Assembly (NCBI RefSeq): GCF_041199985.1
Contig: NZ_CP165647.1
Coordinates: 1,240,001-1,304,000, forward strand
DNA length: 64,000 bases
Source: Leptotrichia sp. HSP-536
GTDB taxonomy: Bacteria > Fusobacteriota > Fusobacteriia > Fusobacteriales > Leptotrichiaceae
Reading direction: 5' to 3'
A program made the position numbers and the translations under genes. Below the pieces are notes generated by a model. The model ran no database searches and was not told where the DNA came from. It worked only from the letters and a program-made list of their open reading frames with translations. This document shows, piece by piece, positions 9,349 to 18,327 of the stretch (its first letter is position 1; every line of letters starts with the position of its first letter).

Positions 9349-10176
9349 TTAAAATGCAGGAATTACTCTACCTTCATATTTTTCTTCAATATATTTTTTA
9401 ACCTTTTCACTTTGTAATGCTTTTACTAATTTTTTAACTCTTTCGTCATTTTCATTGCCTTTTAAAACAGTAACAATATTTACATAAGGGGAATCTTTAC
9501 CTTCAATTAAGATAATTTCATTTTTTGTTACTCCTGCATCAATTGCAAAGTTTGAATTTATAATAGCACCTGCAACTTCGCCTAATCTTGGTGCAATTTG
9601 TTCATTTGATAATGTTTCAATTTTAATATTTTTTGGATTTTTAGCAATATCAGCTGGTGTAGAATCTAATTTTGCGTTATCTTTTAACTTTATAACTCCA
9701 GCTTTATCAAGTAAGATTAATGCACGTCCTCCATTTGTTGGATCATTAGGAATAATTAAAGTATCTCCATTTTTCAAGTCATTAATATTTTTTATTTTTT
9801 TAGAATACAAAGCCATTGGCTCTAAATGAATGTTTCCAACTGCTGATAATTGAATATTGTTCTTTTTACCAAAATCATCCATATATGGAACGTGTTGGAA
9901 AAAATTTGCATCTATACTTTTATCTGCAAGCGCTTTATTTGGTTGAACATAATCATTAAATTCAACGACTTCCAAATCAATTCCTTCCTTTTTCAAATCA
10001 TCCTTTACTAATTTTAATAATTCAGCATGTGGAATAGGTGTCGCTCCCACAATTAATTTTTCAGTTTTTCCAGAAGTTCCTCCTTTATTTCCATCTGAAC
10101 TACTGCTTTCATTTTTACTTCCACAAGCTACTAAAAATAATGCTGTAGCTAGTAATAATGCTAATATTTTTTTCAT
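9349..10176 (-). CDS. metQ: MetQ-type methionine-binding lipoprotein (second copy in operon)
   Basis: A 275-residue NlpA/MetQ family solute-binding protein. The signal ends in LVAC (Cys18 lipidated), followed by a Ser/Gly/Lys linker to about residue 40. Family motifs include IVGATPIPHAELL, VEFNDYVQPNKAL and the FFQHVPYMDDF loop. It presents methionine or a related ligand to MetNI at the membrane. It lies 48 bp downstream of another MetQ gene with which it shares extensive identity, so the pair arose by tandem duplication. The two may differ in ligand (L- or D-Met, or another amino acid). Family assignment is firm; the substrate is inferred. Confidence 0.92.
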   Translation of the reverse strand: MKKILALLLATALFLVACGSKNESSSSDGNKGGTSGKTEKLIVGATPIPHAELLKLVKDDLKKEGIDLEVVEFNDYVQPNKALADKSIDANFFQHVPYMDDFGKKNNIQLSAVGNIHLEPMALYSKKIKNINDLKNGDTLIIPNDPTNGGRALILLDKAGVIKLKDNAKLDSTPADIAKNPKNIKIETLSNEQIAPRLGEVAGAIINSNFAIDAGVTKNEIILIEGKDSPYVNIVTVLKGNENDERVKKLVKALQSEKVKKYIEEKYEGRVIPAF

Positions 10177-10224
10177 AATTCTCCTCCTAAATTCTTATTT
10201 ATAAATTTTTTCTAAACTTTTTTA

Positions 10225-11025
10225 CTAAAATACAGGAACTATTACATCCTTATATTTTTCTTCCATATATTTTTTAACTTTTTCACTTTGCAATGCTTTT
10301 AATAATTTCTGTATTCTAGGATCATTTTCATTTCCTTTTAAAGTTGCAAGCACATTTGCATAAGGTGAATCCTTATCTTCCTTCAAAAGTCCATCTTTTT
10401 TATAAGATAAACCTGCATTTAACGCAAAACTGCTGTTTACAATTGACGCTGCAACTTCTGGAAGTCTTGGTGGCAGCTGTTCTGCAGATAATTCTTCAAA
10501 TTTTATATTCTTTGGATTACTGACAATGTCCTTTAATGTTGCATCTACGTTTTGATTATCTTTTAATTTTATAATTCCAGCTTTATCAAGTAAAATTAAT
10601 GAGCGTGCTAAATTTGTCGGATCATTTGGCACTAAAATTGTATCTCCATTTTTTAATTCATTAATATTCTTAATTTTTTTAGAATAAAGTGCAAGCGTCG
10701 GTAAATACACTTTTCCAACTGCTATCATTTCAAATCCATTCTTTTTACCAAAATTTTCCATATATGGAGTATGCTGAAATAAGTTTGCATCAACTTCTTT
10801 TGACTGCAGAACTTTATTTGGCTGAACATAGTCATTAAATTCAACAACTTCCATATCAATTCCTTCCTTTTTCAGATCATCCTTTACTAAATTCAAAATT
10901 TCTCCAGCAGGAATTGGTGTAGCTGCAACTCTCAACTTTTTAGAATTTTTAGCAACATCATTTGAATTTCCACCACAAGCTACTAAAAACAATGCTGTCA
11001 TCAATACTAATAAAATTTTTTTCAT
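10225..11025 (-). CDS. metQ: MetQ-type methionine-binding lipoprotein (first copy in operon)
   Basis: A 266-residue lipoprotein with lipobox LVAC (Cys17). It has the same core motifs as its downstream paralogue (AATPIPAGEIL, VEFNDYVQPNKVL, LFQHTPYMENF) but a shorter linker and several changed residues in the pocket-side segments (for example KVYLPTLALYS against NIHLEPMALYS). It follows metI by 48 bp in the metN-metI-metQ-metQ operon and should feed the MetNI permease. Confidence 0.92.
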   Translation of the reverse strand: MKKILLVLMTALFLVACGGNSNDVAKNSKKLRVAATPIPAGEILNLVKDDLKKEGIDMEVVEFNDYVQPNKVLQSKEVDANLFQHTPYMENFGKKNGFEMIAVGKVYLPTLALYSKKIKNINELKNGDTILVPNDPTNLARSLILLDKAGIIKLKDNQNVDATLKDIVSNPKNIKFEELSAEQLPPRLPEVAASIVNSSFALNAGLSYKKDGLLKEDKDSPYANVLATLKGNENDPRIQKLLKALQSEKVKKYMEEKYKDVIVPVF

Positions 11026-11073
11026 AAAACCATCTCCCTTGTTGTAATTTATTTATAAATTTATATGAAATTA

Positions 11074-11757
11074 CTAAACTCTTTTTCTTTTATTCATCAA
11101 AATTTTCACAATACTGTTTCCAATAAACTGTATAATTTGAACCAGTACGATTATAACAATTGTAGCCTGCCACATTATCTCAGGCTTTGATCTCTGATAA
11201 CCATCAATTACAGCGGCATTTCCAAGTCCGCCACCACCGATTGAACCAGCCATCGCAGAATAGCCGATTAAACTGATCAATGTCAATGTCATACCGTGAA
11301 CAAGCGCTGGCATTGCTTCAGGAATCATAACTTTGAAAATAATTTCAGATGCAGTAGCCCCCATTGATTTTGAAGCTTCAATTAGTCCTTCATTCACTTC
11401 TTTTAATGCTCCTTCAATAATTCTTGCCACAAATGGTGCTGAACCCAATGAAAGTGGAATTATAAATGCAATACTTCCATAAGATTTGTGTACAAGCAAT
11501 CTTGAAAGCGGTATTAATAAAACCATCAGAATTATAAATGGAATAGATCTTGTTATGTTTACAATAATCATATCCAGTAATTTGTGTATAGTTTTATTTG
11601 GTTTTACACCTTTTTCATCGGAGGTAACAAGTAAAATTCCTATTGGAAGTCCGATAATTAAAGCTATAATTGTAGAGATAAATACCATATAAATTGTTTC
11701 CCAAAGAGGTATAAGCATATTTTGAAATTGTAAAAATTTTATCCAGTCAAATTTCAT
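11074..11757 (-). CDS. metI: methionine ABC transporter permease
   Basis: A 227-residue inner-membrane protein with five predicted transmembrane segments. It has the binding-protein-dependent permease EAA-type loop (LIEASKSMGATASEIIFKVM, about residues 131-150) that contacts MetN. Its ATG overlaps the metN stop by one base (TAATG), indicating translational coupling. The length is normal for MetI. Confidence 0.95.
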   Translation of the reverse strand: MKFDWIKFLQFQNMLIPLWETIYMVFISTIIALIIGLPIGILLVTSDEKGVKPNKTIHKLLDMIIVNITRSIPFIILMVLLIPLSRLLVHKSYGSIAFIIPLSLGSAPFVARIIEGALKEVNEGLIEASKSMGATASEIIFKVMIPEAMPALVHGMTLTLISLIGYSAMAGSIGGGGLGNAAVIDGYQRSKPEIMWQATIVIIVLVQIIQFIGNSIVKILMNKRKRV

Positions 11758-12830
11758 TATAACACCTCCGAATCTATTTTATTTTCATTTAACCATTCAA
11801 TAATTTCTTTAGATTTTTCTTCATTTACAGAAATTTCTATTAGCAGATTTCCTACAATAATATCTCCCACTTTGTCAACAAACCCACCCAAAATATTTAC
11901 TTCAACATCGTATTTACGGATAATTTGAGTAATATAAGCTTCATTTACCTGTTCTTCATTATACTTCAATCTTAGCCTTAATTTGCCGCTATTTTCTTCA
12001 CGATGCTTTATTTCTTCTTCGGTTCTAAATTCTTCGTGTGAAATATTTGCTACAAATTCTTTTGCTAATTCTGTTTTAGGATTTAAGAAAATTTCTTTTG
12101 TTTCTCCTTTTTCTATAATTTTCCCATCTGACATAATTGCTGCTTTATTACAGATTTTCTTTATAACTTCCATCTGGTGAGTAATTAATATAATCGTTAT
12201 TCCAAATTTTTTATTTATATCTTTCAATAATTCTAAAATAGAATTAGTAGTTCTCGGATCAAGTGCGGAAGTTGCCTCATCAGACAGTAATAGCTGCGGA
12301 TTGTTTGCCAATGCCCGTGCTATTGCGACTCTCTGTTTTTGCCCTCCTGACAACTGTTCGGGATAATTATTCTTTTTATCCAAAAGACCTACAATTTCAA
12401 GAAGTTCATCAACTCTTTTCGCAATATCTCTTTTTTTCCATCCTGAAATTTCCAGTGGAAAAGCCACATTGTCCGCAACATTTCTGGAATTTAGCAAATT
12501 AAAATGCTGAAAAATCATCCCTGTCTTTTTTCGATATTCCCGCAGCATTTTCATATTAAAATCCAAAATGTTTTTATCTTCATATCCAAGTTTTCTTTCG
12601 CCTTTTTTATCAATAATTTCGTGCTTTACAAAAATTTCTCCAGAAGTAGGTTCTTCCAATCTATTAAGAAGTCTAATAAGTGTGGACTTCCCAGCTCCAC
12701 TAAGCCCCATAATTCCATAAATGTCCCCTTTTTCAACATCAAGGTTCACATCATTTACAGCCATCAGTTCTCCGCCATTATTAAGTTCATATTTTTTTAT
12801 CAAATTCCTTATTTTTATAAAACTGTCCAT
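11757..12830 (-). CDS. metN: methionine ABC transporter ATP-binding protein
   Basis: A 357-residue ATPase of the MetN type. Walker A GLSGAGKST (42-50), signature LSGGQKQRVAIARAL, Walker B LLLSDEATSALDP, and His-loop ITHQM. The final ~90 residues form the NIL regulatory domain (LRLKYNEEQVNEAYITQIIR...GGFVDKVGDIIVGNLLIEI), which in characterised MetN proteins binds methionine and inhibits transport. It heads a four-gene operon (metN-metI-metQ-metQ) with a strong promoter upstream. I see no S-box riboswitch before it. Confidence 0.96.
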   Translation of the reverse strand: MDSFIKIRNLIKKYELNNGGELMAVNDVNLDVEKGDIYGIMGLSGAGKSTLIRLLNRLEEPTSGEIFVKHEIIDKKGERKLGYEDKNILDFNMKMLREYRKKTGMIFQHFNLLNSRNVADNVAFPLEISGWKKRDIAKRVDELLEIVGLLDKKNNYPEQLSGGQKQRVAIARALANNPQLLLSDEATSALDPRTTNSILELLKDINKKFGITIILITHQMEVIKKICNKAAIMSDGKIIEKGETKEIFLNPKTELAKEFVANISHEEFRTEEEIKHREENSGKLRLRLKYNEEQVNEAYITQIIRKYDVEVNILGGFVDKVGDIIVGNLLIEISVNEEKSKEIIEWLNENKIDSEVL

Positions 12831-12885
12831 ATTTCACCTCTTTTTCATTAATTTTTTCTCATATTATACCATATATTTTATAAAG

Positions 12886-12914
12886 ATTATATTATTTATT
12901 CCTTTAAAAGTCAA
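12886..12914 (-). promoter_or_regulatory. promoter of the metNIQQ operon
   Basis: Minus strand TTGACT (12909-12914), 17 bp, TATAAT (12886-12891). A second TATAAT lies closer to the gene, near 12863-12868. The leader is under 60 nt and too short for a SAM riboswitch. The remainder of 12915-13130 is AT-rich with nothing recognisable. Confidence 0.75.
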
Positions 12915-13187
12915 CTTTTTTATCAAGAATTTTATAAATTTTAATTCCTAATGCCACATTCAAAATTCTCTCAAAATTAATTGTCGAAAAAATTAAATCA
13001 AATTTAATTCAAAATACTTTGTACATTATAGCATTTTTTTCTTGCATATACAAGTATTATTTGTATTTTTTATAAAAATATTTTTGTTTCAAATATTTAT
13101 AGTTTTAAATTTTTTATTAAAAAATCTATCGCATAGCGGATGGTTTTATGTTGCGCACGCTTTGCGTACTCAACTGACTAAAATTAA

Positions 13188-13236
13188 TAAAAAAAGCGTA
13201 CCACTTATTATTAATAGCACACTTTTTTATTTCTTA
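13188..13236 (-). terminator. terminator of the DUF1858 gene
   Basis: On the minus strand AAAAAAGTGTGC pairs with GTACGCTTTTTT (wobble pairs included), ending in a T-run just after the stop at 13247. Confidence 0.65.
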
Positions 13237-13246
13237 AATTTTTATT

Positions 13247-13468
13247 TTATTTTTCCTGTTCTTCCTGTTTTTCCAAAATCATATTTACTTCTTCAATTAT
13301 TATGTCAGGATTCAACCCATGAACAGCAATTCCTTCTCCCAAAGTTTCAGCACTTGAAATAATACATCCCACACATCCAAGTCCATATCTCATAAGTACT
13401 TGTGCAATAATTGGATATTTTTCCACTGCTTCCATTATATTCATATCTTTAGTTATTTTTTCTGCCAT
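13247..13468 (-). CDS. DUF1858 domain protein (hybrid-cluster-associated redox disulfide type)
   Basis: About 73 residues from the ATG at 13468. That start is preferred over an upstream ATG at 13489 because GGAGG precedes it at proper spacing and the family begins ITKDMNIxEAVxKYP. It has the hallmark CxxC (GLGCVGC) of the DUF1858 family, small cytosolic proteins proposed to have a redox-disulfide role near hybrid-cluster proteins. No hybrid-cluster protein lies nearby here, so its partner is unknown. It is monocistronic, with its own promoter and terminator. Confidence 0.85.
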   Translation of the reverse strand: MAEKITKDMNIMEAVEKYPIIAQVLMRYGLGCVGCIISSAETLGEGIAVHGLNPDIIIEEVNMILEKQEEQEK

Positions 13469-13503
13469 AATTTTTCCTCCATTAATCATTATTTTATAAT
13501 GTA

Positions 13504-13532
13504 AGTATATCAGATTAAATTATACTAGTCAA
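13504..13532 (-). promoter_or_regulatory. promoter of the DUF1858 gene
   Basis: Minus strand TTGACT (13527-13532), 17 bp, TATACT (13504-13509), about 35 nt before the chosen start. No gene or clear terminator is visible in 13533-13746. Confidence 0.7.
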
Positions 13533-13746
13533 CTTTAAACACCAAATATTTTTCAATTCAAAATTAATCACACTTGTTATTTATTCAAAAACACATATAA
13601 TCTCCAAACTATATCTTTAATTATACAGTTTTAGACTATGTTCTAATACAGTACAGTATCTAATACCGTAAATATTTTATTGAAACTCTATTTGTCTTAT
13701 TTGCTTCCAAATTTATTTAATTCTGCTAGCTTGATGGAGTTTACTA

Positions 13747-14499
13747 TTAGCTATTTATCGTTGTATTTAAAAATTCCTTTACCCGTTGAGACAACGGATT
13801 TTCAAATATTTGGCTTGAAGTTCCTGTTTCCAGTATTTCACCTTTTTCCATAACAATTACTCTATCCGAAATTTCACGGACAAAATTCATTTCATGACTC
13901 ACAATTAACATTGTAATTTTTTTCTCTTTTAATTTTCTAATTATATCTAATACTTCCTTTACAAGTTCTGGATCAAGTGCAGATGTCGGCTCATCAAAAA
14001 GCATAATATCTGGCTGTAATGCCAAGGCCCGTGCTATTGCCACCCGCTGTTTCTGTCCTCCTGAAAGCTGGTTTGGAAAATCGTCGATTTTGTCTGATAA
14101 TCCAACTAAATCCAGCATATTTTTTGCAATATTTTCAGCTTCTGCTACATCTATTTTTTTTACAACTTTCAATGTTTTGACTATGTTATTTCTAACCGAC
14201 ATATGTGGAAATAAATTAAACGTTTGAAAAACCATTCCTGTCTTTAATAACATTTCTTTTTTTATTTTTTTATCAACATTTTTATTTGTCAAGTTATTCC
14301 CTTCAATCAATACTTCTCCCAAAGTTATGCTCTCTAAGTCAATTATACATCGTAAAATTGTCGATTTTCCACTTCCTGAAGGTCCTATTATAGAAACTAC
14401 CTCACCTCTGTCAACATACAAGTTAATATTTTTTAAAACTACATTGTCGCCATATTGTTTTTTTAAATTTTTTAATTCAATTATTTTTTCACTTTCCAC
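13747..14499 (-). CDS. polar amino-acid ABC transporter ATP-binding protein
   Basis: A 250-residue GlnQ/ArtP-type ATPase. Walker A GPSGSGKST (about 38-46), Q-loop FQTFNLFPHMSV, signature LSGGQKQRVAIARAL, Walker B IMLFDEPTSALDP and H-loop VSHEM are all intact. It is the last gene of a three-gene importer operon, 55 bp after the permease. It powers uptake of an amino acid whose identity cannot be read from sequence alone. Confidence 0.93.
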   Translation of the reverse strand: MESEKIIELKNLKKQYGDNVVLKNINLYVDRGEVVSIIGPSGSGKSTILRCIIDLESITLGEVLIEGNNLTNKNVDKKIKKEMLLKTGMVFQTFNLFPHMSVRNNIVKTLKVVKKIDVAEAENIAKNMLDLVGLSDKIDDFPNQLSGGQKQRVAIARALALQPDIMLFDEPTSALDPELVKEVLDIIRKLKEKKITMLIVSHEMNFVREISDRVIVMEKGEILETGTSSQIFENPLSQRVKEFLNTTINS

Positions 14500-14554
14500 A
14501 ATATTATCTCCCAGTTTTTTATATTTTAATAAAACTATTTACAAATCAGAAATT

Positions 14555-15211
14555 TTAAATTCTAATTTTATTCCTTTTTTCAATACCCTTAAATAGTCTG
14601 TCAACAGCAAAACTTAGAACCAGATAAATAATAATTGCACAAATGTATGGAGTAACGTTGTAATAAATATTTGCCAGTTCCTTTGTACGTTTCATTACTT
14701 CTGTCACGGCAAGAACATATACAAGGGAAGTATCCTTTATAAGCGTAATCGCCTCATTTCCCAATGTTGGCAGCACTCTTCTTATTGCCTGCGGTAAAAT
14801 AATGTATATTATTTTTTGCCAATAACTGTAGCCAAGTACTTTTGCAGCTTCATGCTGTCCCTTGTCAATGCTTTCAATTCCACTTCTCATAATTTCTACA
14901 AGATATGCTGCGTAATTTATGATAAATGTAATTGTAGCTGCTGCATATGGTTCAAGAACTATTTTATAGCCGCCAAAATTCATTAACGGTATTCCATAAT
15001 AAACAACCATTAATTGCAGCATTAATGGAGTTCCACGAAAAATCCATGTATAAACTGAAATAATAAATTTTACTATTTTATTTTTTCCTGTATATGCCAA
15101 CGCTCCTAAAATTCCTAACGGGATAGAAAATAAAAGTGTAAATATATACAGTACTGCTATATTTGGTAAAGTTTTTACCAGTTCTATAAATATTGGTAAC
15201 CACTTACCCAT
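14555..15211 (-). CDS. polar amino-acid ABC transporter permease
   Basis: A 218-residue HisM/GlnP-type membrane protein with the family motifs YTWIFRGTPLMLQLMVVYYG, AAYLVEIMRSGIESIDKGQHEAAKVLGYS (the ATPase-contact loop) and NEAITLIKDTSLVYVLAVTE. There are about five transmembrane helices. The start ATG overlaps the stop of the binding-protein gene by one base (TAATG), so the two are translationally coupled. Confidence 0.93.
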   Translation of the reverse strand: MGKWLPIFIELVKTLPNIAVLYIFTLLFSIPLGILGALAYTGKNKIVKFIISVYTWIFRGTPLMLQLMVVYYGIPLMNFGGYKIVLEPYAAATITFIINYAAYLVEIMRSGIESIDKGQHEAAKVLGYSYWQKIIYIILPQAIRRVLPTLGNEAITLIKDTSLVYVLAVTEVMKRTKELANIYYNVTPYICAIIIYLVLSFAVDRLFKGIEKRNKIRI

Positions 15212-15999
15212 TAATCTTTAAACCATTTTGAGTAAATTTTTTGATATGTCCCGTCCGCCTTCAATTCCTCAATAGCTTTATTTATAGCTTCAACTAATTT
15301 TGTATTCCCTTTTTTGGCTGCAATCCCATATTCTTCTTCGCCATAATTATCATTCAAGATTTTATACAGTTCTTTTTTAGCCTGAGTTTCTTTTGTTTTT
15401 TTAGTATATTTTGCTAATACTTCATCAGCTATAATTGCGTCGACTCTCCCTGCGTCAAGATCCATAAATGCCTGATCATATTGAGCATAAGTTTTAAATT
15501 CCTTGAATTTCTTGTCATCTCCTGATTTTTTAACAGCTTCTTCTCCACTGCTTTCAGTTTGACTTCCAACATTTTTCCCTACTAAATTAACTTTTGCATT
15601 AAGACTTGATCCTGTCTTAACTACTATAAGTTGATGACTTGTAAAATAAGGTTTTGTCATTTCAGTTTCTTTTTTTCTTTCTTCAGTTATAGTAAGACCA
15701 TTCCAAATCAAATCAATATTCCCACCATTCAAATCCAATATTTTAGAATCCCAATTTATTGGCTTAAATTCAACTTCAACACCTAATTTTTGAGCAACAG
15801 CTCTAGCCAAATCAATATCAAACCCTACAATCTCTCCTTTTTCATTCTTAAACCCCATCGGAACAAACGAATCATCCAGCCCAACTACAATTTTTTTAGG
15901 AATCCCATCAGCATTTTTCTCTCCCTTTTTTTCCTCCTTCTGAATACTGCACATAAAGACACTTAACGCTAGAATCATTAATAATAACATTTTTTTCAT
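15211..15999 (-). CDS. amino-acid ABC transporter substrate-binding protein
   Basis: A family-3 (SBP_bac_3) periplasmic binding protein of about 262 residues. I take the ATG at 15999 as the start because GGAGG precedes it; an in-frame TTG at 16014 overlaps that ribosome site. The signal ends in SVFMC (Cys17), a plausible but imperfect lipobox. Mature motifs: GLDDSFVPMGFKNEKGEIVGFDIDLA, NWDSKILDLNGGNIDLIWNG, YAQYDQAFMDLDAGRVDAII and a C-terminal ELKADGTYQKIYSKWF. These are typical of glutamine/cystine/arginine-type binders. It is first in the operon. Confidence 0.93.
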   Translation of the reverse strand: MKKMLLLMILALSVFMCSIQKEEKKGEKNADGIPKKIVVGLDDSFVPMGFKNEKGEIVGFDIDLARAVAQKLGVEVEFKPINWDSKILDLNGGNIDLIWNGLTITEERKKETEMTKPYFTSHQLIVVKTGSSLNAKVNLVGKNVGSQTESSGEEAVKKSGDDKKFKEFKTYAQYDQAFMDLDAGRVDAIIADEVLAKYTKKTKETQAKKELYKILNDNYGEEEYGIAAKKGNTKLVEAINKAIEELKADGTYQKIYSKWFKD

Positions 16000-16046
16000 T
16001 GTTATTCCCTCCAAATTTTTAAATTTTTATTTATTTTTTATAATAA

Positions 16047-16075
16047 ATATTATCATTTTTTGTATTTAATTTCAA
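16047..16075 (-). promoter_or_regulatory. promoter of the amino-acid importer operon
   Basis: Minus strand TTGAAA (16070-16075), 17 bp, TAATAT (16047-16052), about 40 nt before the binding-protein start. Confidence 0.6.
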
Positions 16076-16259
16076 GTTATATATAAATTTCTCAAAACTA
16101 ATATTGTATAACCTTTGAATTTAATTTTAAATTATTTTAAAATTATGTGAAATATTTAGTTTTACTATAACATTTTTATATATCTTTTGTCAATAACTTA
16201 AATATATAAGTTTTATATAATTTGATATATTTTATTAATAATAAAAAATATAAAAATAT

Positions 16260-16283
16260 GAGATAAGTATTTTTTCTTATCCC
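16260..16283 (-). terminator. terminator of the YiiG-like lipoprotein gene
   Basis: Minus strand GGATAAG pairs with CTTATCT around an A-rich loop, followed by a T-rich stretch. Confidence 0.55.
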
Positions 16284-16293
16284 ATTTAAATTA

Positions 16294-17280
16294 TTATTTT
16301 TGCAAAATTAGAAGATTGTATATACCTTCCAAATCAGTTTGTGCATTTAAAACATTGCTTGCACTCATAACAACTACTTGAATATTTTGGGTTTTTACTC
16401 CCGATACCATTTTTTCCATATTTTCAGATAAAATTTTTGAACTTGACTTTATTTTATTAAAGTCTGCTTCAGTTATATTTTCCTTTTTAGCATTTTCCAA
16501 TGTTATTTCAGATATAACTTTGTATTCTTTCTGTACTTTGGCATTTACATTTTCCAATTTTTTCAATTCATATTCATCAAAATTCAAGTTATTCTTTCCA
16601 AAAGCTGTTTCTCCAAATTCATTAACCGAAGTTATAAATTTTAAAATATTCAATTTTGTGATTTTTTTATCTTTTTTCAATTTTTCTTCCATTTTTTTAT
16701 TAATAGCTTCAGCCAGTTCACGCAGTGAATTGGAAAAAATTTTATTATTTTCCTGTCTATTCTGCAACACAACTTTATATTTATCATTCAATTCCTGAAC
16801 TCTTTCCAGCCTGTCTTTCTTATAGTCACCTTTTTCAAAATAATCATCAATTTCTGTCAGCACTTTCTGTTCTTCCACTAAGGAATTTATCAAATTTTCA
16901 GCATTTTTATCAATCGCTTCCATCTTCGGTGATTCCTGCATTACATCTGCAATTTGCTTTATATAATCTCCAATCAGGTTAATTGAATTGTCAAGAGTTT
17001 CAATGGACATGGCTTCATTTGAAATATTTTTTATTTCGCCATTTGTATCCGAAAATTCCTCTTTTTTTATTTCTTTAAAAAATGAATTCCATTCTTCAGA
17101 ATTTGGCTCATTACTTATTTTTAAATATTCATTATATTTTTTAATTTCTTCAGTTGAAATTTCTTTTTTCATATCCAAAGTTTTTGCTTTCCCATTATTT
17201 TTACTGTTTTCTTTTTTTTCACAAGCTACAGCAAATAATATAGTCATCAATGCAATTAAAATACATTTCTTTAATTTCAT
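16294..17280 (-). CDS. YiiG/DUF3829-like lipoprotein
   Basis: A 328-residue protein. The signal peptide ends in FAVAC (Cys20 lipidated), followed by a short Lys/Asn-rich linker and a nearly all-helical, Glu/Lys-rich domain. Layout and spacing resemble DUF3829 (YiiG) lipoproteins: an EISTEEIKKYNEYLKISN-type start, a central ETLDNSINLIGDYIK and a C-terminal MVSGVKTQNIQVVVMSASN. Function in that family is unknown. It is predicted to be membrane-anchored and extracytoplasmic, with its own terminator. Confidence 0.7.
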   Translation of the reverse strand: MKLKKCILIALMTILFAVACEKKENSKNNGKAKTLDMKKEISTEEIKKYNEYLKISNEPNSEEWNSFFKEIKKEEFSDTNGEIKNISNEAMSIETLDNSINLIGDYIKQIADVMQESPKMEAIDKNAENLINSLVEEQKVLTEIDDYFEKGDYKKDRLERVQELNDKYKVVLQNRQENNKIFSNSLRELAEAINKKMEEKLKKDKKITKLNILKFITSVNEFGETAFGKNNLNFDEYELKKLENVNAKVQKEYKVISEITLENAKKENITEADFNKIKSSSKILSENMEKMVSGVKTQNIQVVVMSASNVLNAQTDLEGIYNLLILQK

Positions 17281-17317
17281 AATTTCATCTCCAAATTTAT
17301 TTTTCTACAAATAAGAT

Positions 17318-18262
17318 TTACATTAATCCCATAATTTTCAGTACATATAGCCAACCTGTCAATGTAAAAATACTAATAATTGTCGTAACCATCACAGTTC
17401 CCGAAGTTACTGTCCCATTATGACCCATTCCCTTTGCCATTGTAAACGAAGTCGGAGTTGTCGGGCTTCCAAGCATTCCAAGCACAGCAACCAATTTTTC
17501 ATCCCTAAATCCTAATTTTATAGCTACTGGCAAAAATATCGCAGTAAGAATAATCAATTTAAATGAAGATGAAACTACCACTGGCTTTATTTTTGAAAAA
17601 ACTTCCTTTACATCAAAACTCGCCCCAAGTGCAAGCAGTCCAAGCGGAGTTGCCGCCGAAGAAAATGTCGAAATTGATTTTTTCATAATTACTGGCTGTG
17701 GAATTTTTAGCAATGCCCAAATCATTCCAGCCAAAATTCCCAATATCAAAGGATTTTTTATAACTCCTTTTAACGTATTTTTCAAAACCACTCTATTAAG
17801 TCTTCCCTGTTTTGGACGAAGCAGCATTAAAATTACAACTGAAGCGACATTGTACAAAGGAACCGCTCCAATTACCATAAGTGCTACAATCTTAGCTTCT
17901 CCATACACATTCTGCACAAACGCATAGGCAAGCAGAGCCGCACTGCTTCTAAATCCCGCCTGAATAAATTCCCCACGAATTGATTTGTCTCTTAAGAAAG
18001 CTGAAGTAACACACATTATCATTATTGAAAAAAATGTTGCGAAAAAGCAGAACAACAGATATTTTAAATCCCAAATTGCCGAAAAATCAGACAACGACAA
18101 TTCCTTAAACAAAAGCATAGGCAAAAGTGCCAAAAACACAAACCTGTTCGTCTTATCTGCAAATCCCAAATCCATAACTCCAACTTTCCTAAACACATAT
18201 CCAAGTAACATAAGCAAAAATACAGGCATTGTGGCATTCAAGCAAAATATTAATTCTTTCAT
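17318..18262 (-). CDS. AEC family transporter (auxin efflux carrier / malate permease type)
   Basis: A 314-residue integral membrane protein with about ten hydrophobic segments in two halves, as in the AEC family. Typical segments: MPVFLLMLLGYVFRKVGVMD at the N-terminus, NPLILGILAGMIWALLKIP in the middle, and the Gly/Thr-rich C-terminal repeat GMLGSPTTPTSFTMAKGMGH. It probably exports or takes up a small organic acid; the substrate cannot be assigned. It lies 65 bp downstream of mnmA on the same strand and may be co-transcribed. Confidence 0.88.
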   Translation of the reverse strand: MKELIFCLNATMPVFLLMLLGYVFRKVGVMDLGFADKTNRFVFLALLPMLLFKELSLSDFSAIWDLKYLLFCFFATFFSIMIMCVTSAFLRDKSIRGEFIQAGFRSSAALLAYAFVQNVYGEAKIVALMVIGAVPLYNVASVVILMLLRPKQGRLNRVVLKNTLKGVIKNPLILGILAGMIWALLKIPQPVIMKKSISTFSSAATPLGLLALGASFDVKEVFSKIKPVVVSSSFKLIILTAIFLPVAIKLGFRDEKLVAVLGMLGSPTTPTSFTMAKGMGHNGTVTSGTVMVTTIISIFTLTGWLYVLKIMGLM

Positions 18263-18327
18263 TTTCCTCCTTCATAAATTTTATTTTTCATAAATTTAAC
18301 TTCCACATATCACATAAAACAAAAAAT

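Noticed and set aside
13133..13182. GC-richer patch with CGC/GCG inverted motifs upstream of metN
   Set aside because: Stems are only 3-4 bp and no gene or known element is recognisable. Recorded as similar in nature to the patch at 48990-49120 but not supported as a feature.
12831..13246. S-box (SAM) riboswitch before metN
   Set aside because: The leader from the good promoter is under 60 nt and lacks the required stems. The GC-richer bit at about 13133-13182 lies upstream of that promoter.
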